The position numbers and the translations under genes are program-made. Positions 19,134 through 27,140 of a stretch of DNA of 64,000 nucleotides are shown here, piece by piece. Positions within the stretch are counted from its first letter, which is position 1, and every line of letters starts with the position of its first letter. The notes under the pieces are model-generated. The model worked only from the letters and a program-made list of their open reading frames with translations, did not search any database and was not told the DNA's origin. The DNA is from Heyndrickxia ginsengihumi. GTDB lineage: Bacteria > Bacillota > Bacilli > Bacillales > Bacillaceae_C. The stretch is from contig NZ_JAAIWK010000018.1 of the NCBI RefSeq assembly GCF_011008565.1, positions 1 through 64,000 of the forward strand, given 5' to 3'.

Positions 19134-20369
19134 TTAAGTTCGATAGGATGCATTAATTTTCACATAATCATATGTTAAATCGCATCCCCATGCAATTGCT
19201 TCATCATTTCCATCTTGTAACGCAACGAAAATTTGAACCGGGTCACTTTCCTTCATATATTGGGTAGCCTCTTCTTCAGAAAAATCAACAGGAACGCCGT
19301 TATGCACTACTGTAATCGATCCAAGCGCAATAGAAATTGACATGGGATCGACTTTAACTCCGCTATATCCAATTGCATTAATGATTCTTCCCCAATTGGC
19401 ATCTGCTCCAAATATCGCAGTTTTAACGAGGTTTGAACCGATGACTGTCTTGCTTAATGTTTTGGCATCTTCTTTTGTTTTAGCACCTGTAACCTTTACT
19501 TCTACTAATTTCGTTGCACCCTCACCATCTTTAGCGATATATTTAGCTAATGATTGACAAACGTATGTGAATGCTTCGTAGAATTGATCCCAATAAGGAT
19601 TGTTTACTGAAAGCTGTTCATTTTCTGCCATTCCATTTGCCATTGCTACAACCATATCATTTGTACTCGTATCGCCATCAACCGTGATCATATTAAATGT
19701 ATCGTTAATAATATTGCTTAAAGCATACTGCAAAGATTCCTGTTCAATATCGGCGTCAGTCGTAATAAATGACAACATCGTCGCCATATTTGGGTGAATC
19801 ATTCCTGAACCTTTGGCAGCTCCTGCAATTGTAATTTCAGTTCCATTTATCTCTACCTTTACACATACATGTTTTGTAAAAGTGTCTGTTGTTAAGATTG
19901 CTTTTTCAAAATTTATAATATCCTCTTGTTCGACCGAAATGTTGGCAATTCCATTTCTAATTTTTTCAATTGGTAACGGTTCTCCGATAACACCTGTAGA
20001 ACTTACACCCACTAGATGTTCTTTAGTTCCAACTTTTTCTGCATACCATTTTCTCATCAAATAAGCTTGTTCAAGCCCCTTCTCTCCAGTATATGCATTT
20101 GCATTTCCGGAATTAATAATCATACCTTGTAATTGTTTATCAATTGATATGCTTTCTTTTGTCACTGTGATTGGTGCAGCTTGAAATTGGTTAGTCGTGT
20201 ATACCGCTGCAGCATTTGCAGGTACTTCTGAATAAAGCCATGCTAAATCTGGACGCTTCCGTTTTATACCGCAATGGAACCCTCCGGCACGAAAACCTTT
20301 TGGACTATTAACTGAACCTTGAGTTATGTAATATGATGCAGCATTTGTTTTCTCATAAAGTTTATTCAT
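19134..20369 (-). CDS. argJ: Glutamate N-acetyltransferase / ornithine acetyltransferase
   Basis: Recycles the acetyl group from acetylornithine to glutamate, and in many bacilli also makes acetylglutamate from acetyl-CoA. The 411-residue precursor carries the self-cleavage site HPNMATML, where Thr197 becomes the N-terminal nucleophile of the beta chain. KGSGMIHPN precedes it as in the family. No separate argA/argE gene is in the operon, which fits the cyclic pathway. Confidence 0.95.
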   Translation of the reverse strand: MNKLYEKTNAASYYITQGSVNSPKGFRAGGFHCGIKRKRPDLAWLYSEVPANAAAVYTTNQFQAAPITVTKESISIDKQLQGMIINSGNANAYTGEKGLEQAYLMRKWYAEKVGTKEHLVGVSSTGVIGEPLPIEKIRNGIANISVEQEDIINFEKAILTTDTFTKHVCVKVEINGTEITIAGAAKGSGMIHPNMATMLSFITTDADIEQESLQYALSNIINDTFNMITVDGDTSTNDMVVAMANGMAENEQLSVNNPYWDQFYEAFTYVCQSLAKYIAKDGEGATKLVEVKVTGAKTKEDAKTLSKTVIGSNLVKTAIFGADANWGRIINAIGYSGVKVDPMSISIALGSITVVHNGVPVDFSEEEATQYMKESDPVQIFVALQDGNDEAIAWGCDLTYDYVKINASYRT

Positions 20370-20399
20370 CGTTATCCTCCAATAGTTGTAAATTTTTCA

Positions 20400-21437
20400 T
20401 TAAGGAAAAATTGGTGCAGATGCTAATCCTGCTGATCGATCCCAGCCATTTACGAGATTCATATTTTGAATAGCTTGACCACTCGCTCCTTTTACAAGAT
20501 TATCAATAACTGAAACAATGATTAAACGATCAGTTCTCTCATCCACGTATAAACCGATATCGCAATAATTAGAGCCATATACTTCTTTTGTTGCAGGAAT
20601 GTTTCCTATTGGTCTAACCCGAACAAATTCACTATCTTTAAAGATATCTTCATAGTATTGATGGACCTCGTCAATTGTTCCTTTTTTTACTAATTTCGTA
20701 TACATTGTACACATAATTCCTCGTGTCATAGGAATTAAATGTGTTGTAAAAGATATGTTCACTTTGTTACCCGTCACATCAAAAATACTCTGTTCAATTT
20801 CTGGAATATGTTGATGATGTCCGATTTTATAGGCGTTTACGTTTTCATTTACTTCACTAAATAAGCTTCCAACTTTTGGTTTCCTACCCGCTCCAGATAC
20901 ACCTGTCTTTCCATCAATAATGATCGAATTAGGATCAATCCACTCACCTTGTAATGCTGGTAATAAACCGAGCAGTGTTGCAGTAGGGAAGCACCCTGGA
21001 TTAGCAATTAATTGACTATTTCTTATTTTTTCTTCATTATATTCTGCAAGCCCATATACAGCTTTACTTAAATACTCAACATTTTCATGTTCAAATCCAT
21101 ACCAATGAACGTAATCATCCCCATTCCTTAGCCTAAAATCACCGGAAAGGTCTATGCATTTAATTCCTTTTTCCAAGCATAACGGAATGATCTTATTTGC
21201 CACTCCAGAAGGTGTAGCAAAAAACAATAACTCGACTCGACTCGCAATCTCATTTATATTGAAGGTATCTAATTTCATATGAATAATATCTTGAAACTGT
21301 GGATATTGTTCAGTTAGTAAACTTCCAGTTGTACTATTAGAAATGAGTACTTCAATGCTCGCATATGGATGTTGTAGCAATAAGCGTATGAGCTCAGCTC
21401 CACTATATCCGTTTGCACCAACAATACCAACTTTCAC
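20400..21437 (-). CDS. argC: N-acetyl-gamma-glutamyl-phosphate reductase
   Basis: Reduces acetylglutamyl phosphate to the semialdehyde with NADPH. The first gene of the operon. The dinucleotide loop GANGYSG is at 7-13 and the catalytic Cys is C149 in NPGCFPTA. I place the start at the GTG at 21437, nine bases after AGGGAG, giving 345 residues; an in-frame ATG three codons upstream directly abuts the AGGGAG. A good promoter lies about 35 bases further upstream. Confidence 0.95.
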   Translation of the reverse strand: MKVGIVGANGYSGAELIRLLLQHPYASIEVLISNSTTGSLLTEQYPQFQDIIHMKLDTFNINEIASRVELLFFATPSGVANKIIPLCLEKGIKCIDLSGDFRLRNGDDYVHWYGFEHENVEYLSKAVYGLAEYNEEKIRNSQLIANPGCFPTATLLGLLPALQGEWIDPNSIIIDGKTGVSGAGRKPKVGSLFSEVNENVNAYKIGHHQHIPEIEQSIFDVTGNKVNISFTTHLIPMTRGIMCTMYTKLVKKGTIDEVHQYYEDIFKDSEFVRVRPIGNIPATKEVYGSNYCDIGLYVDERTDRLIIVSVIDNLVKGASGQAIQNMNLVNGWDRSAGLASAPIFP

Positions 21438-21471
21438 GTATTTCATCTCCCTGTATTGATGTATGTGCATT

Positions 21472-21503
21472 ATTATAATATATATTGTATGAATATACAA
21501 TCT
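21472..21503 (-). promoter_or_regulatory. Promoter of the arginine operon with operator-like palindrome
   Basis: On the minus strand TTGTAT (21495-21500), a 17-base spacer and TATAAT (21472-21477) form a SigA-type promoter. The -35 lies inside the palindrome TTGTAT-N4-ATACAA (21485-21500). A weaker ARG-box match (TGAATATACAATCT, 21490-21503, 11 of 14) overlaps it. A repressor here would block polymerase. Confidence 0.7.
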
Positions 21504-21734
21504 TAAAAATTGAAATAATAAATTATTTTTTATTACATTCTAAATATTTTCTGCCTAAATCTATGTTTCATCATTCGTTTGTAGCGCTTTCCTTTATAAT
21601 CATATGACCTTTTTTCATATATGAATTCAAACGTTTATATGATGTAGAATTCTGCATCATTGTTATGTATAAAACAATATAAACGAACAAAAGTGTTTGT
21701 TTCGTCTAAAAGGCTGAGACAAATGTATATTAAC

Positions 21735-21845
21735 GAAAGAAAACCCGAATATTGCAGCCCTGGTCTGCACTGCGGGGTCTCACCGATGCCTATCCTCCCG
21801 GCAGGAGGTCTACGTATATTTCCGGAGCTGATTTGTGCAATGTTC
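21735..21845 (-). repeat. Diverged copy D of the GC-rich intergenic repeat
   Basis: The words TGCGGGGTCTCACC, CTCCCGGCAGGAGGTCT and TTTCCGGAGCTGAT follow the order of the family in the same orientation as the copies at 91 and 247, with many substitutions. It fills part of the 620-base gap between argC and the MFS gene. Outside it, the promoter and the terminator at 21984, I see nothing in that gap. Confidence 0.6.
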
Positions 21846-21983
21846 TTCTTTAGCTAATCACTTTTAAGCATTTTCCCAGCCCACGAAAGATTGTTTACAT
21901 TTTTTATTCTTTTTAATGTAAATTGCCGATAAAAAGAGTTCGTTTTCCTCACCTTATCCCTACTATTAATATAGTAATTTAAA

Positions 21984-22017
21984 AAGTGGTTCAGAATGAG
22001 ACCATTCTGAACCACTT
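21984..22017 (-). terminator. Terminator after the MFS exporter gene
   Basis: AAGTGGTTCAGAATG pairs perfectly with CATTCTGAACCACTT around AGAC, 42 bases past the stop codon; the minus-strand side continues TTTAAA. Confidence 0.8.
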
Positions 22018-22058
22018 ATCGACAAATTGAAACCGTAAGTACATCTCAACGATAATAT

Positions 22059-23597
22059 CTATTCTAATTCACTCTTTAATACTTTTTTCGATTCCTTTTC
22101 ATTTGTATTACTTATTTTTTGACTTTCATATGGCGTTACACGTTTCATAAAGAATACGAGAATAAATGCAATGAGCATAATTCCTACAGAAACTAAGAAA
22201 GCATCGTTTATTCCTTCAACTACTGCCTTCATCCCAATATGCTGCTTCATTTGTGCGATTGCATCTGGTGAAGGGTGACCAGTTAATTTACTCATCGCTT
22301 TTTCTGTTAAATCTTTTGCGTGCGTTTCAGTGCGATTTGACATGATTGAAACTAAAAATGCAGAACCAATTGCACCAGATACTTGTTGTAACGTGTTATT
22401 CATTGCAGTACCGTGGGCATTTAATTTTCCTGGTAATTGGTTTAAACCGTTTGTCATGACAGGCATCATAATCATTGACATTCCAAACATACGCAAAGTG
22501 TACAATATAATTAATTCAGTGTATGTTGTTGTAAGTGATAATTGGCTGAAAAAGTAAGAAGTTACAATTGTAATTGCCAATCCAATAATCGCTAATATTT
22601 TAGCACCAATTTTATCGAATAAAATCCCTGTTATTGGCGACATAATCCCCATTAATATTGCACCAGGGAGCATCAACAAACCAGAATGCAATGGTGTGAT
22701 ACCTCTTATATTTTGCAAATATATCGGTAATAAAAGCATTCCTGCAAACATCCCTACCATGATTACAATCATGATAACTGAAGATAGTGCAAACATTGGA
22801 TACTTATAAATTCGAAATTCTAGCATCGGTTGATCCAAAACAAGCTGACGCCAAATAAATAAGATTAAAGAGACGGCACCAACAATAATCGTTCCATAAA
22901 CAATAGGGTTATCCCAGCCTTTATTACCTGCACTACTAAATCCATATAATAAACCACCAAATCCAATAGTTGACAATACTAATGATAAAAGATCAAGACG
23001 TATATTGACTTTTTCTTTATGATCTTTTAATAAAAAGATTGCAAGGATAAATATAAGTGCAGCGATCGGTGTAACAATGTGGAATAACATTCTCCATGAG
23101 TAATGCTCTACAAGCCATCCAGACAATGTAGGACCTATTGCAGGGGCAAAAATCATAACTAGGCCAAAGATCCCCATTGCCCCACCACGTTTTTCAACCG
23201 GGAAGCTTGTTAATAATACATTCATTAGTAATGGCATCATGATTGCTGAACCTGATGCTTGAATGAGACGCGCCAATAATAAAGTCGAAAAATTAGGTGC
23301 CACGCCCGCGGTAATTGTACCGATTGTGAATAATCCCATCGCAACTAAAAATAAGCGGCGCACTGAAAATTTTTCAATTAGGAATGCCGTAGTTGGAATC
23401 ATAATCCCATTGACAAGCATATATCCTGTAGACAGCCATTGTACCGTCGAAGTTGAAACATTTAAGTCTTTCATAATCGAAGGTAACGCAACGTTTAATA
23501 ATGTTTCGTTTAAAAGAGAAATGAACGCTCCAATCAGTAAAATGGTGATAATCCCGTAAGGAACCTTCTTTTCTTCAACCATTGTTGTTGTACTCAA
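22059..23597 (-). CDS. Multidrug efflux transporter, MFS DHA2 (EmrB/QacA/LmrB-like)
   Basis: A 512-residue proton-driven exporter with about 14 hydrophobic segments. Motif C-like LARLIQASGSAIMMPLLMNV and GWLVEHYSWRMLFHI are characteristic of the DHA2 group, which includes LmrB of B. subtilis. The first codon is a TTG about 12 bases after AAAGGAG; an ATG five codons in (23582) is an alternative. It is divergent from a TetR-family gene with a palindrome between them, so it is probably repressed until its substrate appears. The substrate cannot be read from sequence. Confidence 0.85.
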   Translation of the reverse strand: MSTTTMVEEKKVPYGIITILLIGAFISLLNETLLNVALPSIMKDLNVSTSTVQWLSTGYMLVNGIMIPTTAFLIEKFSVRRLFLVAMGLFTIGTITAGVAPNFSTLLLARLIQASGSAIMMPLLMNVLLTSFPVEKRGGAMGIFGLVMIFAPAIGPTLSGWLVEHYSWRMLFHIVTPIAALIFILAIFLLKDHKEKVNIRLDLLSLVLSTIGFGGLLYGFSSAGNKGWDNPIVYGTIIVGAVSLILFIWRQLVLDQPMLEFRIYKYPMFALSSVIMIVIMVGMFAGMLLLPIYLQNIRGITPLHSGLLMLPGAILMGIMSPITGILFDKIGAKILAIIGLAITIVTSYFFSQLSLTTTYTELIILYTLRMFGMSMIMMPVMTNGLNQLPGKLNAHGTAMNNTLQQVSGAIGSAFLVSIMSNRTETHAKDLTEKAMSKLTGHPSPDAIAQMKQHIGMKAVVEGINDAFLVSVGIMLIAFILVFFMKRVTPYESQKISNTNEKESKKVLKSELE

Positions 23598-23627
23598 GTA
23601 ATAAATTCTCCTTTCGTTTATACCACA

Positions 23628-23645
23628 GGTTCAATTATTTGAACC
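23628..23645. promoter_or_regulatory. Probable TetR-family operator
   Basis: GGTTCAA-TTAT-TTGAACC is a perfect palindrome with a four-base centre, 31-48 bases before the MFS start codon and inside the divergent intergenic region. Its position suits repression of the exporter by the neighbouring regulator. A TATAAT at 23754-23759 could serve the regulator's own promoter, but its -35 is poorly spaced. Confidence 0.6.
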
Positions 23646-23800
23646 TTGATTATAAATCATGTAATTTATAATATACTCTCAAATAACTTTTTTCAAGTGA
23701 AATGTTAATTTAAGTAATAGGTATTATTTGTCTATCCTTTAAAAATAGGCTACTATAATGTTATAGATTAATTATTGTGAAATTATAGGTGATATTTAAC

Positions 23801-24700
23801 ATGAATGATCGTAAGCAGCACGTAATGAATATAGCTCGGCAATTATTTGTCAATAATGGTTTTCAAACCACCTCTATTCAGGAAATTATTGAACAAAGCG
23901 GAATTTCAAAAGGAACCTTCTATAATTATTTCTCTTCCAAAAAAGAATTACTCATCAGTATCATTAATGACTCTCATGAAATATTAGAAAATGAACGTAA
24001 TCAACTATTACTTGGTCAAAGTCCAACAGATGTCGATATCTTCAAAAGCCAAATTCTGTTATCCCTTGATATAAATAAAAGATTCCAATTAATTACGCTC
24101 GTTCAAGAAATATTTTATTATAACGATCCTGATTTAAATGATTTTATCGAGAGAATACATCTTAAAGATCTTAAGTGGCTATATCGGCGTCTTATTGATC
24201 TTTTTGGCGAAGAGGCAAAGCCATACTTATTGGACTGCAGTATTATGTTTTATGGAATGCTTCATCAAAATTTGCGTTTTTATTTTATGAATCATTCAAA
24301 GAAACTACATGTGAATGAATACCAAGTTGTTAACTATACAATTAATCGCTTGCTAGGAATGGTAAAGGAAGTATCGATGGCAAAGGAAATATTATTAGAA
24401 GAAAATATATTTGAACATTGGTATCCTTCTTCAGAGGAAAATAATATTGAAAGATCATTAGAGGATGCCATTGCCCAGGTGAAAAAGGTGATCAAGGAAA
24501 ACGTCTCAGAAGGTGATCAAGACAATATACTGGAGCTAGTAAACTTTCTTGAAGAAGAGCTTAAAGAAACGAAGCAACCGAGGAAGTTTGTAATTGAAAG
24601 CGTATTAACTTCTTTAGGAAATTATCTTGCTATTTTCGATATAAAGGAATTACAACAATTACAAAAAGTGATTGAACATTTTTTAACTTATGAAAAATAA
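23801..24700 (+). CDS. TetR/AcrR-family transcriptional regulator
   Basis: A 299-residue regulator. Residues about 4-50 form the helix-turn-helix domain (IARQLFVNNGFQTTSIQEI, then SGISKGTFYNYFSSKKEL). The long C-terminal ligand-binding part is about 100 residues larger than the usual TetR size and its last third is rich in charged helices. The ATG at 23801 follows AGGTGA at eight bases; an in-frame GTG four codons earlier lies within that site. It probably controls the divergent exporter and itself. Confidence 0.85.
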   Translation: MNDRKQHVMNIARQLFVNNGFQTTSIQEIIEQSGISKGTFYNYFSSKKELLISIINDSHEILENERNQLLLGQSPTDVDIFKSQILLSLDINKRFQLITLVQEIFYYNDPDLNDFIERIHLKDLKWLYRRLIDLFGEEAKPYLLDCSIMFYGMLHQNLRFYFMNHSKKLHVNEYQVVNYTINRLLGMVKEVSMAKEILLEENIFEHWYPSSEENNIERSLEDAIAQVKKVIKENVSEGDQDNILELVNFLEEELKETKQPRKFVIESVLTSLGNYLAIFDIKELQQLQKVIEHFLTYEK

Positions 24701-24756
24701 AGACCCTCTTTTTATAAGTCTACGATGTAGATGTAAAGGAAAAATACCTTAAATAA

Positions 24757-24780
24757 AAAAAGACCCTGACGGGTCTTTTT
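24757..24780. terminator. Bidirectional terminator between tetR and csp
   Basis: AAAAAGACCC and GGGTCTTTTT flank TGAC. A and T runs on both sides let it stop the regulator gene on the plus strand and the cold-shock gene on the minus strand. Confidence 0.85.
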
Positions 24781-24781
24781 A

Positions 24782-24982
24782 TTATAATTTTTCTACATTT
24801 GCAGCTTGAGGACCACGAGCACCGTCTTCAATATTGAAAGATACTTGTTGACCTTCTTCTAAAGTTTTGAATCCGTCGCCTTGAATCGCTGAGAAGTGAA
24901 CAAATACATCGCTTCCGCCTTCACGTTCAATAAATCCGTAACCTTTTTCTGAATTAAACCATTTTACTTTACCTTGTTCCAT
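24782..24982 (-). CDS. csp: Cold-shock protein (CspA/CspB family)
   Basis: A 66-residue single-domain nucleic-acid chaperone that binds single-stranded RNA and keeps mRNAs unfolded. RNP-1 (KGYGFIE) and RNP-2 (VFVHFS) are intact, as is the C-terminal [15 protein letters not shown] lies before the ATG. Its promoter is strong and the leader is about 110 bases long. The sequence is close to B. subtilis CspB and CspD, and I cannot decide which. Confidence 0.95.
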   Translation of the reverse strand: MEQGKVKWFNSEKGYGFIEREGGSDVFVHFSAIQGDGFKTLEEGQQVSFNIEDGARGPQAANVEKL

Positions 24983-25127
24983 TTGTATTGCCTCCTAAAG
25001 TATTCACTAATAAAATACTATCCTTGCTCAATTGATTCAGGCGATAAGTTTCAAAACTGTCTCTTTCCTTAATAACCGAACAAAAATAATTCTCCTATAT
25101 TGTATCTTACTTTAATAAAATTGTCAA
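24983..25127 (-). promoter_or_regulatory. Strong promoter and long leader of the cold-shock gene
   Basis: TTGACA (25122-25127), exactly 17 bases, and TACAAT (25099-25104) make a near-consensus SigA promoter. Transcription would begin near 25092, leaving an untranslated leader of about 110 bases. Such leaders in csp mRNAs commonly fold in a temperature-dependent way. Confidence 0.75.
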
Positions 25128-25164
25128 ATCACTATGACAAATGATCTAGTTCCGAAAAGCTTCT

Positions 25165-25914
25165 TTATTCTTCGTAAATCATTTTAATGGTCATTCCACC
25201 ATCGATCACAATATTTTGTCCTGTGATAAAATCATTTTCTCGTTCTGTTAAATAAAAACATCCTTTTGCAATATCAAGCGGTTTTCCAACACGCCCTGAT
25301 GGGTGCTGGTCATGATCTTGCTCTGTCAACTGATTATAATTTTTTGTTTCGATCCATCCTGGACTAATGGAATTGACGCGAATATGATAAGGACTAAAAG
25401 ATATCGCCATCGCGTGTGTTAAGGCGACAATGCCCCCTTTTGTTGCTGCGTAAGCCTCAGTATTAGCTTCAGACATAAATGCCCGTGTTGAAGCCATATT
25501 CACAATTGCTCCACCATCCACATTTTTTTTCATATACTTAGCTGCTTCACGTGAACAAAGAAAAACACTTCGTAAATTTGTATGTATTATATTTTCCCAC
25601 TCTTCTACTGTTAGCAATAAAGGATCTTTCCATTTTGATATTCCCGCATTATTAATTAATATATTAATTTTTCCAAAAAGCTCATTTGTTTTTGCAAATA
25701 AACGGACAATATCATCAGGGTTTCGCACATCTGTTTGAATAAAGACAGCTTCACCGCCTTTTTCTTTTATATAGTTAGCAACAAACTCTCCCGTTTCCTG
25801 ATTTGTTTCGGCCACAATCACTTTTGCATGTTTCCTTGCATATTCTTCTGCAACTTTCCTTCCAATACCACTTCCAGCGCCAGTTATAACAGCTACTTCA
25901 TCTTCAAAATTCAT
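25165..25914 (-). CDS. Short-chain dehydrogenase/reductase
   Basis: A 249-residue classical SDR. The cofactor loop TGAGSGIG is at 11-18, NNAGIS follows near residue 90, and the catalytic Tyr and Lys are in YAATKGG. The C terminus ITGQNIVIDGGMT is typical of the glucose-1-dehydrogenase/FabG-like group. AAAGGGTG precedes the ATG. The substrate is not predictable. It stands alone, with no conserved neighbour. Confidence 0.85.
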   Translation of the reverse strand: MNFEDEVAVITGAGSGIGRKVAEEYARKHAKVIVAETNQETGEFVANYIKEKGGEAVFIQTDVRNPDDIVRLFAKTNELFGKINILINNAGISKWKDPLLLTVEEWENIIHTNLRSVFLCSREAAKYMKKNVDGGAIVNMASTRAFMSEANTEAYAATKGGIVALTHAMAISFSPYHIRVNSISPGWIETKNYNQLTEQDHDQHPSGRVGKPLDIAKGCFYLTERENDFITGQNIVIDGGMTIKMIYEE

Positions 25915-26024
25915 TGACTCACACCCTTTTCTAACTATAAATATCTATTATTATAATCTATTTTAAATCTCGTTCAAAAAAAGTAATTGAATGAATTGAA
26001 CCATGAAGTAAAATTCAAAACAGC

Positions 26025-26480
26025 CATTCAAAAAGGGGGAATTAGCAGTTTTATGACCTTCTTTTGCATCCTTCTCTTCAGAGCTTTGTAAATGTTCATT
26101 ATTATCAATAACCGTTTCTTTGAGAAGGTTTAAATGTTCCTTTACTTTTGGATACTCGAAAAGAGCTTTTTCCTTTTCAATTCCGTCAATAAGTTATGGC
26201 AATAAGCGATTTCATCTTTCAAAACATCGGTTATATTTTTTGACAAGCAACTTGTTTTTCATAGATGACTCATCTATCTGATAAATAACTTTTCACAGTT
26301 TCTTAGAACAGTCCATCAGTATTTCTCTCGGTTTTCATTTGGTTGCAGCAAGCTTTTGTATAGGTAGCATCTACAATAATAGCTTTACTCTTTATAATTT
26401 TTTCAATGACAATTTCAACGGTTTTATTGATTAACAGATTTAAAAGATTTACATCTTTTAAACTCGTTTGAAATTGATAT
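26025..26480 (-). pseudogene. Decayed transposase remnant, IS1182 family
   Basis: Minus-strand translation in shifting frames gives LLINKTVEIVIEK, SKAIIVDATYTKA, DESSMKNK, then YPKVKEHLNLLKETV and GHKTANSPF. These occur in this order in IS1182-type DDE transposases; IIVDAT carries a catalytic Asp. Stop codons and frameshifts break it, and both ends of the gene are missing. No terminal inverted repeats are recognisable. It accounts for most of the 870-base gap at 25915-26783, together with the repeat copy at 26556. Confidence 0.75.
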
Positions 26481-26555
26481 GATCATTATACAGCAAAGAA
26501 GGCATAATCCCTTAATAATGAGGAATGATACTAGCCTAGGTAAAAAACGTGGTTG

Positions 26556-26690
26556 ATTGGAGTGGAAGTCGGCGAAGACACCTGCGGTAGTAAGGGGCAG
26601 GGGAAACCCCGCAGGCGCAAAAGCACTGAGGAAGCTCCCCTCCCCAGCCCGCCCGCGGAAAGCGAAACCGCCTGGAGCAGAAATCAATAG
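26556..26690 (+). repeat. GC-rich dispersed intergenic repeat, full-length copy E
   Basis: The complete element in plus orientation: GATTGGAGTGGAAG, CACCTGCGG, AACCCCGCAGGCGCAAAAGC, GAGGAAGCTCCCC, CGCCCGCGGAAAGCG and CTGGAGCAGAAATCAA. It is the best-preserved counterpart of the copy at 247-384. It lies just beyond the dead transposase. Confidence 0.8.
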
Positions 26691-26740
26691 CTCAATTTAC
26701 TATCACAATCTAAATTAAAGGGACTTTTTCAATGCCCTCC

Positions 26741-26768
26741 AAAAAAACGTCCTTTTTTTAAAGAGACG
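26741..26768 (-). terminator. Weak terminator after the His-rich gene
   Basis: On the minus strand CGTCTCTTT pairs imperfectly with AAAGGACG and is followed by seven Ts. Confidence 0.5.
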
Positions 26769-26783
26769 CTCTTCCCTGCATCA

Positions 26784-26984
26784 TTATTCTTCCCTATGAC
26801 CATATCCCCCGTGTACATATCCATGATGGTAGTGATACGGATGTGGATGGTGATATGGATATGGGTGTGGATGATGGTACGGATAAGGATGTGGGTGTGG
26901 ATGATAACTATGATGATAACCGCCGTATGATTGGTAATTTATAGGCATGTTTCCATTGTAAATTGGTCTTGAGTCTGACATCAT
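26784..26984 (-). CDS. His/Tyr/Pro-rich small protein with tandem repeats (66 aa)
   Basis: The protein has 16 His, 13 Tyr and 11 Pro in 66 residues. Its core is three near-identical copies of PHPYPYHH. There is no signal peptide or membrane segment. AAGGAG lies upstream of a double ATG. I do not recognise a named family. Such composition suggests metal binding or a cross-linkable spore-coat or surface protein; this is inference. CATAGGGTA upstream resembles a SigE/SigK -10 element, but I see no matching -35. It has its own leader and a weak terminator, so it is monocistronic. Confidence 0.7.
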   Translation of the reverse strand: MMSDSRPIYNGNMPINYQSYGGYHHSYHPHPHPYPYHHPHPYPYHHPHPYHYHHGYVHGGYGHREE

Positions 26985-27140
26985 TTCACTCCTTTTTCTA
27001 TTCTCATATACCCTATGCTAAATATATAGAAAAAGTTGTATATGTACCTACAATACTAAAAAACAATGAAAACATCTATAAATGCTGGCACCCGCTTAAA
27101 GCTAATTAACCATATGTGATTTTAATATAAAAAGCGTATT

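Noticed and set aside
21578-21592. Catabolite response element (cre)-like sequence TTGTAGCGCTTTCC
   Set aside because: Only the AGCGCTTTC core fits, 10 of 14 positions, and it is not positioned near a gene expected to be under CcpA.
21660-21857. Open frame of 65 codons overlapping the diverged repeat
   Set aside because: It arises from the GC-rich repeat and has no ribosome binding site.
26424-26687. Open frame of 87 codons on the minus strand
   Set aside because: Most of it is the full-length repeat read in one frame; the other copies do not keep that frame.
26830-26910. CRISPR-like tandem repeat
   Set aside because: The 24-base units are contiguous coding repeats without spacers and encode PHPYPYHH.
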